Source of the DNA: Spirochaetia bacterium
Lineage (GTDB): Bacteria; Spirochaetota; UBA4802; UBA5550
Length of the DNA: 64,000 nt
Direction of reading: 5' to 3'
Assembly (NCBI GenBank): GCA_009885955.1
Contig: VFJS01000003.1
Coordinates: 83,086-147,085 of the forward strand
The stretch's first letter is position 1, and each line of letters starts with the position of its first letter. Shown here in pieces: positions 27,140 through 36,182 of the stretch. The notes under the pieces were generated by a model. The model made no database searches. It worked only from the letters and a program-made list of their open reading frames with translations, and was not told the DNA's origin. Position numbers and translations under genes: made by a program.

Positions 27140-28867
27140 ATGAATAATAAAAAAAATGCCAGGGCACAAGATGAGCTCATCCTTGAAAATGAAAGGCTGA
27201 AAAAAGAAACAGCCAGGCTGAATGAAATTATTGTATTAAACGAAAAGGCTGAAACAAGGCTTATTGAAAGCGAAAATAAATATGAAAATCTGCTCAGGAT
27301 TGTTCCGGACACCATTTACAAACTTGATGAGGAAGGTTTTTTTACCTATATAAGCGATTCTATAAGCAACATCGGTTACAAGCCCTCGGAGTTAATCGGG
27401 AAACACTTCAGCATTATTGTCCACCCTGATGATGTTCCCTATGTGAGCAGATCCTTTGTTCTCCCGAAGCTTCATGGAAAAAACACCGGGTACACAAATT
27501 CCCCAAAGCTCTTTGATGAGAGAAGATCGGGTACCAGGATAACAAAATGCCTTGAGATACGCCTCCTTCCCAAGGGCTGGGAGGATAATCAATCCGATTT
27601 CATCATAGGTTCAATTTTTTCCTGCGGCGAGATCGATTCGGCAGGCCATTACGATGATAATGGAAATACCAGTGACATGGTTTTTGTCGGCACCATCGGT
27701 GTCATACGGGACATCACCGATAAGAAAAAGTCTGAGGAGAATTTCAACAAGACCCAGAGGCTCAAGTCCCTTGGAATTCTTGCAGGCGGAATTGCCCATG
27801 ATTTCAATAATATACTCACCGCCATTGTGGGGAATATCACGCTCATCAAGCTCGAGGTTGATCCCGGGAGCACCATCTTCCAGTCGCTCAATGACGCGGA
27901 AAAAGCAACACTCAGGGCAAAAGACCTCACCAACCAGCTCCTTACATTTGCCAAGGGCGGGACCCCGGTAAAAAATGCAGCATCCATTGCGCAGCTTACC
28001 ATGGATATATCAAATTTCACCCTGAGGGGATCCAATGTAAAATGCAATTTTGACTTTCCTGAAAACCTCTGGCCCGTGGACATAGATGAAGGGCAGATAA
28101 GCCAGGTAATCAATAATCTCATTATAAACGCATCCCAGGCCATGCCCGGCGGGGGGTGCATAAATATTTCAGCAGAAAATATGACAGTGTATGAGCCCGA
28201 TGCCGCGGAATTATACGGAAGGTATGTGAAGCTTAAAATAATGGATACCGGTATGGGCATTTCAAAGGAAAATCTGCAGAGAATTTTTGATCCCTATTTT
28301 ACCACGAAAGCGAAGGGGAGCGGCCTCGGCCTTACCACGAGCTATTCAATAATAAAGAGCCATGGAGGAAGTATCACCGCAGAATCGGAGCCTGGCAAGG
28401 GTACAATTTTTGATGTTATACTACCGGCGTCTGACAAGATTATCGCACAATTGATGAATACCGACATGGGCACCATGGATTTAACCGGGAAGATCCTCTT
28501 GATGGATGATGATACTGAAATACTCAAGGCTACGGGGAATATACTGGAAAATTTCGGATATAACGTAACGATAGCTGAGAATGGAGAAGAGGCAATCGAC
28601 CACTTCAGGCGGGAATTCGACCGGTCAGAGGGCTTTGACCTGGTGATCATGGATCTGACAGTCCCCGGGGGACTGGGTGGGAAAGAGGCCATTAAAATTA
28701 TCAAAGAAATTGATCCCGATATCATGGCGGTTGTAACAAGCGGTTATTCCAATGATCCGATCATTGAAGAGTACAGGAAACACGGTTTCCATGGCGTTGT
28801 TGTGAAGCCCTATAAGCTGGAACAGCTGATAAATACCGTGGCAGGTCTGCTAAAAGGAAAATGCTGA
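27140..28867 (+). CDS. Hybrid sensor histidine kinase with PAS and receiver domains
   Basis: A 575-residue cytosolic protein. A charged coiled coil (1-45) leads to a PAS domain (50-200), a HisKA region with GGIAHDFNNILTAIVGN (phosphoacceptor His), HATPase_c (NNLIINASQAM; MDTGMGISKENLQRIFDPYFTT) and a C-terminal receiver (about 450-570; DDD pocket, phospho-Asp in LVIMDLTVPGG, Lys in VVKPYK). The order is typical of the HDFNN-type hybrid kinases. No output domain is present, so phosphorelay to another protein is likely. It stands alone on the plus strand. Confidence 0.9.
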   Translation: MNNKKNARAQDELILENERLKKETARLNEIIVLNEKAETRLIESENKYENLLRIVPDTIYKLDEEGFFTYISDSISNIGYKPSELIGKHFSIIVHPDDVPYVSRSFVLPKLHGKNTGYTNSPKLFDERRSGTRITKCLEIRLLPKGWEDNQSDFIIGSIFSCGEIDSAGHYDDNGNTSDMVFVGTIGVIRDITDKKKSEENFNKTQRLKSLGILAGGIAHDFNNILTAIVGNITLIKLEVDPGSTIFQSLNDAEKATLRAKDLTNQLLTFAKGGTPVKNAASIAQLTMDISNFTLRGSNVKCNFDFPENLWPVDIDEGQISQVINNLIINASQAMPGGGCINISAENMTVYEPDAAELYGRYVKLKIMDTGMGISKENLQRIFDPYFTTKAKGSGLGLTTSYSIIKSHGGSITAESEPGKGTIFDVILPASDKIIAQLMNTDMGTMDLTGKILLMDDDTEILKATGNILENFGYNVTIAENGEEAIDHFRREFDRSEGFDLVIMDLTVPGGLGGKEAIKIIKEIDPDIMAVVTSGYSNDPIIEEYRKHGFHGVVVKPYKLEQLINTVAGLLKGKC

Positions 28868-29093
28868 GCGAATAGACATTCATCAGTCCCGTACCTTTCT
28901 TAAACAAAAAATCATCGAAATTACATCTATTTTAATTGATTTTATTCAGCCCCGGAATATTTGTGTTAACGGCGGGTATGGTTATAATCTGACGTATCGG
29001 GATTTTTCAGCAATCCGCTCAAGGTGAGTTATAAAATCGGGCCGCATGTTTAATAAATTCATCGCCTGATCAAATATTTATCAGGATAAAAAT

Positions 29094-30038
29094 ATGAGAA
29101 AAACCGCTTTTCTTACCGATGAAATCTACCTGAAGCATAATACAGGGATGATGCACCCTGAAAGATCCGGGAGAATTTCCGCGATACACGATAAAATCAA
29201 GGCAGCCCCGTATTACAAAGACCTGGTTTTATTAAAACCGGTAAAAGCCGATTTTGAAACAATCGAACTTGTCCATTCCAGTGAATATATCATGAGAGTA
29301 AAAAAGGAGATAGAGAGCGGCGTAACCTATCTCGATTCCCCTGATACACCGGTCTGCAGGGAGTCCTTTGATGTTGCCCTTTATGCAGTTGGCGGCGGGC
29401 TGGTAATGTGCGATGCAGTTTTCAGCGGTGCAGCAGTAAACGGTTTCTGTTCCATAAGGCCTCCAGGCCATCATGCAGAGAGGGACCATGCTGCGGGTTT
29501 CTGCATATTCAACAACATTGCCATTGCCGCAAGGTATCTCCAGACAAAGCACAAGATAAACAGGATAGCAATTGTTGACTGGGATGTTCACCATGGAAAC
29601 GGAACCCAGCACTCCTTTGAAAATGACAATACGATTTTTTTTATCAGCCTTCATCAGTTTCCCCATTACCCCGGGACCGGTTCCAGCTCCGAGAAGGGGA
29701 AGGGGAAGGGTTCGGGTTATACCATGAACATCCCCATGAGGTCCGGAAGCGAAGATGAAGATTATATTAGCGCCTTTAATAAGTCCATCATTCCTGCTCT
29801 TGACGCTTTTAAGCCGGAAATAATACTTATATCGGCCGGGTTTGACGCTCATGATAATGATGATCTCTCATCAATCAGTCTCTCCTCTGAGGTATATTAC
29901 CGGTTCACCCACATGTTAATGGATGTGGCATCAAAGCATTCATTTAACCGCGTTATTGCATTTCTCGAAGGCGGGTACGACCTGGTAGGCCTGGCCGACT
30001 CCGTAGACAGGGTTATAACCGCATTCAGGGAAGTATAA
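29094..30038 (+). CDS. Histone deacetylase-family (AcuC/acetylpolyamine-type) amidohydrolase
   Basis: A 314-residue zinc amidohydrolase of the class II HDAC-like family. Catalytic features: RPPGHHAERDHAAGFCIFNN (the tandem histidines), DWDVHHGNGTQHSF (zinc Asp/His) and SAGFDAHDNDDL (zinc Asp), ending with EGGYDLVGLADSV. In bacteria these enzymes deacetylate proteins such as acetyl-CoA synthetase, or polyamines; the substrate here is unknown. A multihaem cytochrome gene starts 12 nt downstream with its own AAGGAAAGG, indicating co-transcription. Confidence 0.93.
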   Translation: MRKTAFLTDEIYLKHNTGMMHPERSGRISAIHDKIKAAPYYKDLVLLKPVKADFETIELVHSSEYIMRVKKEIESGVTYLDSPDTPVCRESFDVALYAVGGGLVMCDAVFSGAAVNGFCSIRPPGHHAERDHAAGFCIFNNIAIAARYLQTKHKINRIAIVDWDVHHGNGTQHSFENDNTIFFISLHQFPHYPGTGSSSEKGKGKGSGYTMNIPMRSGSEDEDYISAFNKSIIPALDAFKPEIILISAGFDAHDNDDLSSISLSSEVYYRFTHMLMDVASKHSFNRVIAFLEGGYDLVGLADSVDRVITAFREV

Positions 30039-30050
30039 AAGGAAAGGCCT

Positions 30051-31397
30051 ATGAAAACCGGGCGGAAAATTCTAATTATTCCGATGGTTGTCATTGTTGC
30101 AATCTGCCTGTCGGCAATCATATTTTCAAATACCCGTCAATATGACATATCCCAGTTTGTTCCCCCTGAAATATGCAGCGGCTGCCATGAATATGTATTC
30201 AACCAGTGGTATAATTCAATGCATAACCTGGCCCTTGTTGACCCGGTCTATAAAAAAATTGCATTTTTTTTTCTGAACGGCCTTGCCGATAAGGATGAGA
30301 TTGAAGAGGCGGAATCGTGCCCGAAATGTCATACGCCGATAGGATATATGACCGGCCTTCCCGGTAAAACCTCGGAGGAGAAGCTGATACTCCCGAACCT
30401 TGTGGAAAAGGGGATCCAGTGCGATTTCTGCCATACAGCAACTGGAGCTTCTAAAATGTACAATAACGGCATGTTGATTGATCCCGGGCAGGGCGATAAG
30501 AAGCCGGGAGTCAAAAGGGGCCCCTTTAAGGATTCTGAATCTGAATACCACCAGACTGAGTACTCACAGTTTCACCGGGAGTCGGAAATCTGCGGTACGT
30601 GCCACAATGTCCGCCATGTAGTATTCAACACCCCGATTGAGAGCACCTATGACGAATGGAAAAACGGGCCATACAATTCCCCTGATCCGGAAAAAAAAGT
30701 GACATGCCAGGGTTGTCACATGTATCAGAGGCCTGGAGTGCCGGGCACCGGCTCAACACCAAGGCCTAAAAATCCCGGGAAGGCGTCGGATTTCGGTCCA
30801 GACAGGGATCATATATCAACCCATTATTTTATTGGCGGGAACAGCCTTATCCCGATGCTCAATAATAATATGGATAAGGTGAAGCTTGTTGAAGAGAGGC
30901 TGAAAAATGCCGCTGTATTGAAAATAGACGATTCCCTAATAAAGGAAAAAAAAATAATTTTTGAAGTCCACAATACAGGTGCAGGCCATTATATTCCCAC
31001 AGGGCTTACGAACGTGAGGGAAATGTGGCTTGAGATTGTAGTAAAGGATGATAAGGGAAAAACCGTGTTCACAACTGGTATCCCTGATACTAATAACTAT
31101 CTTCCAAAAAATACTTTCATCTTCAATACGGTATTCGGCGATGGAAAGGGGAAACCTGTCCTCAATATTGCCAGGGCAAGGGAAATTTTAAGCGACAGGA
31201 GGATTCCTCCGCTTCAGTATCTGAAGGAGACCATAAGTATTCCCAAACTGAAAAATTCAGGTATTGTTTCTGTAACATGCAGATTGCTGTACAGAAGCGT
31301 ACCCCAGAAAATACTTGATGATCTCATGGGAAAGGGGCGGATTAAGGCTCCCATTACAGAAATGGCCAGGGTTGAAAAGGAAATCCCCCTGAATTAA
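30051..31397 (+). CDS. Membrane-anchored pentahaem cytochrome c (c554-like)
   Basis: A 448-residue periplasmic cytochrome with an N-terminal hydrophobic anchor (about 7-26). Five CxxCH haem motifs are visible: CSGCH, CPKCH, CDFCH, CGTCH and CQGCH, in the first 230 residues, with extra His residues for bis-His ligation. The first half resembles the cytochrome c554/multihaem family. Residues 280-448 form a predicted beta-sandwich (VHNTGAGHYIPTGLTNVREM) of unknown role. It probably takes part in anaerobic respiratory electron transfer. It is coupled to the deacetylase gene. Confidence 0.88.
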   Translation: MKTGRKILIIPMVVIVAICLSAIIFSNTRQYDISQFVPPEICSGCHEYVFNQWYNSMHNLALVDPVYKKIAFFFLNGLADKDEIEEAESCPKCHTPIGYMTGLPGKTSEEKLILPNLVEKGIQCDFCHTATGASKMYNNGMLIDPGQGDKKPGVKRGPFKDSESEYHQTEYSQFHRESEICGTCHNVRHVVFNTPIESTYDEWKNGPYNSPDPEKKVTCQGCHMYQRPGVPGTGSTPRPKNPGKASDFGPDRDHISTHYFIGGNSLIPMLNNNMDKVKLVEERLKNAAVLKIDDSLIKEKKIIFEVHNTGAGHYIPTGLTNVREMWLEIVVKDDKGKTVFTTGIPDTNNYLPKNTFIFNTVFGDGKGKPVLNIARAREILSDRRIPPLQYLKETISIPKLKNSGIVSVTCRLLYRSVPQKILDDLMGKGRIKAPITEMARVEKEIPLN

Positions 31398-31577
31398 AAT
31401 TTTTTCAATAAGCATTCCCGTCCTTCGCTGTATATTAATCCTGAATAATTTCAAATAATTGGAACCTTCCGGTAAAACACCGGGTCTAAAAGTTAAATTA
31501 TAAAAAAAGCAGGAATCATGTAATGATAAGCAGGGATATCGAGCGGCTAAAAAGTTCAGGAAAAGGAGATTGCAGCA

Positions 31578-32036
31578 ATGAATAATAAAATCAGTTTGAC
31601 GGCATTTTCGGTACTACTTCTCATCCTGGTTTCACCAAAGGATTCTGCTGCCCAGATGCACAGGGGGGAAGGAATGATGCGCGGCGGCATGATGGAACGG
31701 GGGAAGGAACGATGTTTTGGAGACAGGAAATTCATGAGAAATACCCTCAATCTCAATGATGGCCAGATTGAACAAATCAGCATGATAAATGACAGGTACA
31801 AAGGAATACTTATTGAATTTCGTGACAGGCTTCAGCCGAAAAAGGAAGAGCTGAGGGGTGTCCTGCTTACCGAAATTCCGGACCTGGATAAGGTAAGAAT
31901 ATATTTAAAGGAGATATCGGAAATTGAAGTGGAGCTGCGCATTATTAAAATAAAGCAGAGCCTGGAGATTGAGAAGATATTCACCCCGGACCAGAGGGAA
32001 AGGATGAGGAAAGAACGGAGAATGAACCGGGACTGA
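31578..32036 (+). CDS. Periplasmic Spy/CpxP/CnrX-like protein
   Basis: A 152-residue protein with a signal peptide (cleavage after SAAQ, residue 26) and an all-helical LTxxQ-like body (LNLNDGQIEQISMIND...; FTPDQRERMRK). The mature N-terminus is rich in Met, His and Cys (MHRGEGMMRGGMM), suggesting metal binding. Such proteins are periplasmic chaperones (Spy) or metal sensors (CnrX, ZraP). The ECF sigma gene begins 1 nt after the stop codon, so it probably acts as the sensor of that regulatory system. GGAG precedes the ATG. Confidence 0.82.
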   Translation: MNNKISLTAFSVLLLILVSPKDSAAQMHRGEGMMRGGMMERGKERCFGDRKFMRNTLNLNDGQIEQISMINDRYKGILIEFRDRLQPKKEELRGVLLTEIPDLDKVRIYLKEISEIEVELRIIKIKQSLEIEKIFTPDQRERMRKERRMNRD

Positions 32037-32037
32037 G

Positions 32038-32556
32038 ATGACTGAAAAGGATTTCGCTCATATCGTTCATTCGACCAAGGGGATTGTCCTTTCGGCAATT
32101 GGGAAGAACCTGTCTCCGAGGTTTTACCATGCAATAGATGACATTGCCCAGGAGACTTACCTGAGGGCATATAAGAGTCTCGTGAAAAACAGGTTTCGGG
32201 GCGATTCATCCCTGGAGACGTGGCTATTCAGCATAGCGAGAAATGAGACGCTGAGAATGGGTGAACGGCTGGCACGGGAAGAGAAAAAATTTAAGAAGAC
32301 GGTGCAGGGTTATGTTGATGGGATGAATAAGCATTCTGTTCCTGAAAATGATGAACGTGACAACCTTATTGACATGATTGAAAATCTTCCGGAGTCCTAC
32401 AGGAGCGTAATGGATCTTCTGGCAAAGGGATATTCGGAAAAGGAGATAGCAGGGAAACTTGATATTAAGCCCGGCACTGTCAAATCCAGGACATCCAGGG
32501 GGCGGGAAATGCTGAAGAGAATGATGCTAAATCAGGAGGTGCGCGATGAAGATTGA
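32038..32556 (+). CDS. ECF-type RNA polymerase sigma factor
   Basis: A 172-residue sigma-70 family protein with region 2 (residues 15-85, DIAQETYLRAYKSLVKNRFRG, WLFSIARNETLR) and region 4 (115-165, LPESYRSVMDLLAKGYSEKEIAGKLDIKPGTVKSRTSRGREML). It is transcribed directly after the Spy-like gene. Its end overlaps the start of the downstream membrane protein by 11 nt, the usual arrangement for sigma and anti-sigma pairs. It presumably controls an envelope- or metal-stress regulon that includes this operon. Confidence 0.93.
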   Translation: MTEKDFAHIVHSTKGIVLSAIGKNLSPRFYHAIDDIAQETYLRAYKSLVKNRFRGDSSLETWLFSIARNETLRMGERLAREEKKFKKTVQGYVDGMNKHSVPENDERDNLIDMIENLPESYRSVMDLLAKGYSEKEIAGKLDIKPGTVKSRTSRGREMLKRMMLNQEVRDED

Positions 32557-33001
32557 AAAGCATGAAACCATAATGAAAAATGAAATCGATAAACGGCTGA
32601 AAAGCAATGCATGGAATTATCACATTGCATCTGAGGTAATCGGGAAAAAGAGAAAATCCCGGAGATTTTTACTGGCCACAGCTGCGTTTTCTTCGGCCAT
32701 TGCTGCGTCCATTACACTTCTGCTGGTCTTCGGACTGGGCGGTAGAGATACAGGGGATACCTATGGCCGTTTTGTAATGGAACAGGTGGGAGGCACCTAC
32801 AATGAAGTTTTTCAGGCTGTTGATAATAAAATAATAAAGCCTGAATCGGATAAGGAGATTATATCACGCCAGGTCACAGGAACTTACAGGGATGTCTTCG
32901 GGAAAGAGCGGGATGGCGGGTTAACAGGAAACAGGGGCAGTGATCTGCAGCTTGCAGGCGACGTGGATTCCCTCATAGACGAAATTATAGCCACAAGGTA
33001 G
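32546..33001 (+). CDS. Putative membrane anti-sigma factor
   Basis: A 151-residue protein with a charged cytosolic N-terminus (1-43), one transmembrane helix (about 45-64, LATAAFSSAIAASITLLLVF) and a periplasmic tail of 85 residues with two similar segments (VGGTYNEVFQAV and VTGTYRDVFGKE). It lacks the HxxxCxxC zinc signature of ZAS anti-sigma factors. The assignment rests on size, topology and the 11-nt overlap with the sigma gene; AGGAGGTG precedes the ATG. The arrangement parallels CnrY. Confidence 0.7.
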   Translation: MKIEKHETIMKNEIDKRLKSNAWNYHIASEVIGKKRKSRRFLLATAAFSSAIAASITLLLVFGLGGRDTGDTYGRFVMEQVGGTYNEVFQAVDNKIIKPESDKEIISRQVTGTYRDVFGKERDGGLTGNRGSDLQLAGDVDSLIDEIIATR

Positions 33002-33009
33002 GCAGTGGT

Positions 33010-33531
33010 TTACATTTTCATGAAAAGGAAATCGGCAATTTTCAGCCTTCCTTTAATATGTATGGCAGTAATCCTTGCGGTTTTTGTCTCTTTTTTGCCT
33101 TCTTTCTCCAGGGTATAATGTATCTCAATATCGCTGCACATCAGGCCGGACCTGTTTTCACTTTTCAGTGTATGGCTCGCATAGCCCATGATCAGATTAT
33201 CATCCTTTATTTTCCTGACTCCCTTATCCCAGATATCCCTGAAATTTTTCAGAGTTTTAAGAAATTTTATTCTTGCCTTCTCCTTTTCTTCAGAGCTGTT
33301 CACCATGGCCCTGTGCTCTGCGCTAAGTCCGGAAATGTCCCGTAACATTTCTATGTATCCATCAAAATCTTTCTCAGTCATGAATATGCTGTCCATCTCA
33401 TCGTATGATAACCCTTTGACAACCCCGTTAACAAATTTCTTTGCCAGGTCTTCGTCGCTGCCGGAAGGATAGGAAACCATTGCGGTGAAGAGCAGCATGA
33501 TGAATTGTATGAAAAAAATAAACCTTGTCAT
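33010..33531 (-). CDS. Hypothetical exported protein
   Basis: A 173-residue protein with a signal peptide (FIFFIQFIMLLFTAMVSYPSG, cleavage about residue 24). The mature part has mixed helix and strand: FVNGVVKGLSYDEMDSIFM and a C-terminal strand pair (IEIHYTLEKEG, KTARITAIHIKGRLKIADF) that recalls lipocalin- or SnoaL-like small periplasmic proteins. No family is recognised. A GAGG stands before the ATG. It converges with the sigma operon and ends only 8 nt from it. Confidence 0.65.
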   Translation of the reverse strand: MTRFIFFIQFIMLLFTAMVSYPSGSDEDLAKKFVNGVVKGLSYDEMDSIFMTEKDFDGYIEMLRDISGLSAEHRAMVNSSEEKEKARIKFLKTLKNFRDIWDKGVRKIKDDNLIMGYASHTLKSENRSGLMCSDIEIHYTLEKEGKKETKTARITAIHIKGRLKIADFLFMKM

Positions 33532-33781
33532 GAGATCCTCATTATATTTACAGGCATCAGGATATATTTTTTACATTATCACATTACTGACTGATGGTCA
33601 ACACTTTTTTCATTTACTGTGAAACTCTGTTCATTAACAGAAATTTTTAAACTGATAAATAAACATTCCATGGAAAAGAAAGAGATGATTCATACCCTTG
33701 AATAAAAAAAGCTTGATTAATAGCATCCATTTATTAATCTCAATTTATTAAATTTACCAGATTAAGATATGAGGATTTTAT

Positions 33782-36100
33782 ATGAGCAAGAAAAGCAGAG
33801 AATTGAAAAGAGAATTGAACAGGGAATCTCATTACCTGCTGATAGCCATAAAATTCGGTCTTTTTGCAGCGCTTTTCATGCCGCTTGTGGTAATCAAGAG
33901 CTTTGTGTTCCCATATATATTTCCGAAACAGATACTGTTCCAGGTAATTGTTGAGATTGTATTTTCCCTCTACATTATCCTGGCCATTCGTGATTCTAAA
34001 TACAGGCCTAAATCAGACTCTCTTTTACTGGTTCTGCTTGCGTATTTTATTATACTGATCATCAGCTCCATCCTCGGAGAAAATGCCTACCACAGTTTCT
34101 GGTCATCCTATGAAAGGATGGCAGGTGTCATATCCGTTCTCCATTATTTCGCCTTTCTTATCGTAGCTGCGTTCGTATTTAAAAAAGATGATGACTGGCA
34201 CAGGTTTTTTGAGATTTCCATAATTGTCAGTGTCCTTGTGTCATGCACGGCATTGTACCAGCTTCTTGAATTTTTAATGATGACGAAAAACCCTGTTGAT
34301 GGCGTATTAACAGAGATCAGAATTTCAGGGACAACCGGGAATCCAATATTTACCGCCGGGTATCTTATGATCAATATTTTTTTCGCCTGTTGGCTTTTCC
34401 TTGAAAAAAAGGGTTTTGGCCGTCGGGCCCTTTATTTTTTATCAATCATGATAAATATCATAGTCATATATAAGTCCCAGACACGGGGGGCAGTCCTTGC
34501 CCTGTTCGTCGGGCTTATTGCAATATCAATCTTTTTCCTTTTTATACCGGAAAAGGATCTCCAGGAACTCTCTCTTCCGAGGACGAAGTGGATAAAAAAA
34601 ATGGCAGCATCTTTTCTGATTCTGTTAATAATAGTGCTGGGATCTGTCTGGGCCATGCGGAAAACAGATTTTATAAAAAATCAGCCCATAATTTCAAGGC
34701 TTTCCAATATCTCCTTAAGCGACACAACTGCCAGCATCAGGCTCATGGTGTGGGAAATGAGCCTGAAAGGATTTTTGAAACACCCCATTTTCGGCTGGGG
34801 GCCGGAAAATGCCAGTATTCCATTAAACAAATATTTTAATCCCAAAATTTTTCCCAATGAAAGCTGGTTTGACAGGTCTCATAATGTTTTCCTGGACACA
34901 CTGGTTCATACCGGTGCTGCAGGATTTATTGCATATATGAGCATTTTTCTTCTGGCTTTCCGGAATTTATGGAAAGGCTGGCGCGGAGGAAAGATTAAAT
35001 ACCATACCGGTATGATGTTTTCTGTGATATTGCTTTCCTATCTAGTGCAGAATCTATTGGTTTTTGATACCCAGGTGACTTTTTTAATGATTTTTTCTAT
35101 TCTCGCATTTTTGATATACCTGGGGATTGGAAATTCAACTGATGTTGAAATAGTAAAGAATAAAAATACCAATGCGATTAAATATGTATATACCGTATCT
35201 ATAATTGTTATTTTTATTCTCGGTACATATTTTATTAATATCAGGCCGGGATATGTCAACTGGCGCTGCATTAATGCGCTTATGACTTTTCAGGGGAATA
35301 ACTTTGCCAGAGGAATATCAGAATTCAAAGAGGTCTTTGCCCTGGGGACTTTCGGGCTGGTTGAAAATGCAGGGAGGGCCAATGCGTCACTTGTCAATAT
35401 GCTGAACAGCCCTGCAGTCCAGTTAAATAATAAGAAGATTATAGCGGAATTGCTTGATGAAGGAATCAGAAAGGCCCTTGTCATGGAGCCGCAGAATGTC
35501 CGGCTTATCATAGATCAGAGCAACATATATAAGTTTGCATCAACCTGGAATCCCAGATTTTTGGTTCAGGCTGAAGCAATTTTATTGAAGGCCAGGGAAT
35601 TAGCCCCGACTCACCCTATCTTATATTTTTTGCTGGGTGAAATGATGATGCAGCAGGGAAGGAAACAGGAGGTACTTTCGTTTATGAAGAAGGCAATGGA
35701 ACTTAACGAGAGTGCAGACATATCACACTGGAATTATGGGCTGGCAGCCATTCATATGGGAGAAAAAGTTCTTGGGGAATATGAGATAAAGAGATCCGGG
35801 ATGATTGAAAAAAGGCATCCGGTTACCGGCAGGGAGCTGACGGTAGAGGAAAAAATAAAAGCATATATGCAATTGATACAGGCATATAGCCATATGAATG
35901 ATTGGCCCAGTGTGATATCATTATATGAAGAGATGATAAGGGATAAACCCGGGACCCTGGATTTTTATGGCGGGCTTGCTGCGGCATACGCAAAAACCGG
36001 AGACAAAAAAAAGGCCAGTGATACGGCAATGAAGGCTATTCTGATTAATCCCTCCGCCAGGCCGCAGGTAGAAGCATTTATAAAAAGCCTGGGGCTATAA
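33782..36100 (+). CDS. O-antigen ligase-like (Wzy_C) membrane protein with TPR tail
   Basis: A 772-residue protein. About 12 membrane helices span residues 15-480. The large loop around 320-370 contains RLMVWEMSLKGFLKHPIFGWGPEN and RSHNVFLDTLVHTGAAGF, the hallmark of the O-antigen ligase/polymerase (Wzy_C) family. The C-terminal 270 residues form TPR-like helical repeats (ILYFLLGEMMMQQGRKQEVLSFMKKAMEL; LDFYGGLAAAYAKTGDKKKASD). It probably ligates or polymerises a glycan at the outer face of the inner membrane. GAGGA precedes the ATG. No other glycan genes are adjacent. Confidence 0.85.
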   Translation: MSKKSRELKRELNRESHYLLIAIKFGLFAALFMPLVVIKSFVFPYIFPKQILFQVIVEIVFSLYIILAIRDSKYRPKSDSLLLVLLAYFIILIISSILGENAYHSFWSSYERMAGVISVLHYFAFLIVAAFVFKKDDDWHRFFEISIIVSVLVSCTALYQLLEFLMMTKNPVDGVLTEIRISGTTGNPIFTAGYLMINIFFACWLFLEKKGFGRRALYFLSIMINIIVIYKSQTRGAVLALFVGLIAISIFFLFIPEKDLQELSLPRTKWIKKMAASFLILLIIVLGSVWAMRKTDFIKNQPIISRLSNISLSDTTASIRLMVWEMSLKGFLKHPIFGWGPENASIPLNKYFNPKIFPNESWFDRSHNVFLDTLVHTGAAGFIAYMSIFLLAFRNLWKGWRGGKIKYHTGMMFSVILLSYLVQNLLVFDTQVTFLMIFSILAFLIYLGIGNSTDVEIVKNKNTNAIKYVYTVSIIVIFILGTYFINIRPGYVNWRCINALMTFQGNNFARGISEFKEVFALGTFGLVENAGRANASLVNMLNSPAVQLNNKKIIAELLDEGIRKALVMEPQNVRLIIDQSNIYKFASTWNPRFLVQAEAILLKARELAPTHPILYFLLGEMMMQQGRKQEVLSFMKKAMELNESADISHWNYGLAAIHMGEKVLGEYEIKRSGMIEKRHPVTGRELTVEEKIKAYMQLIQAYSHMNDWPSVISLYEEMIRDKPGTLDFYGGLAAAYAKTGDKKKASDTAMKAILINPSARPQVEAFIKSLGL

Positions 36101-36107
36101 GTAGAGT

Positions 36108-36168
36108 TCAGCCATAACCGGGATTTATCCACGGCTGAAGAAATTATTATCCGGCCGGATGATAAGGT
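36108..36168. repeat. Two inverted repeats in a convergent intergenic region
   Basis: TTCAGCC (near 36108) pairs with GGCTGAA (near 36134), and TTATTATCCGG with CCGGATGATAA forms an imperfect 22-bp palindrome at about 36146-36167. They lie between convergent gene ends and may act as a bidirectional transcription block, although no T-tract is present. Confidence 0.4.
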
Positions 36169-36182
36169 AAATCCTGGAAATA

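Noticed and set aside
30199..30551. Minus-strand frames opposite the pentahaem cytochrome
   Set aside because: Antisense shadows of a gene with five intact haem motifs.
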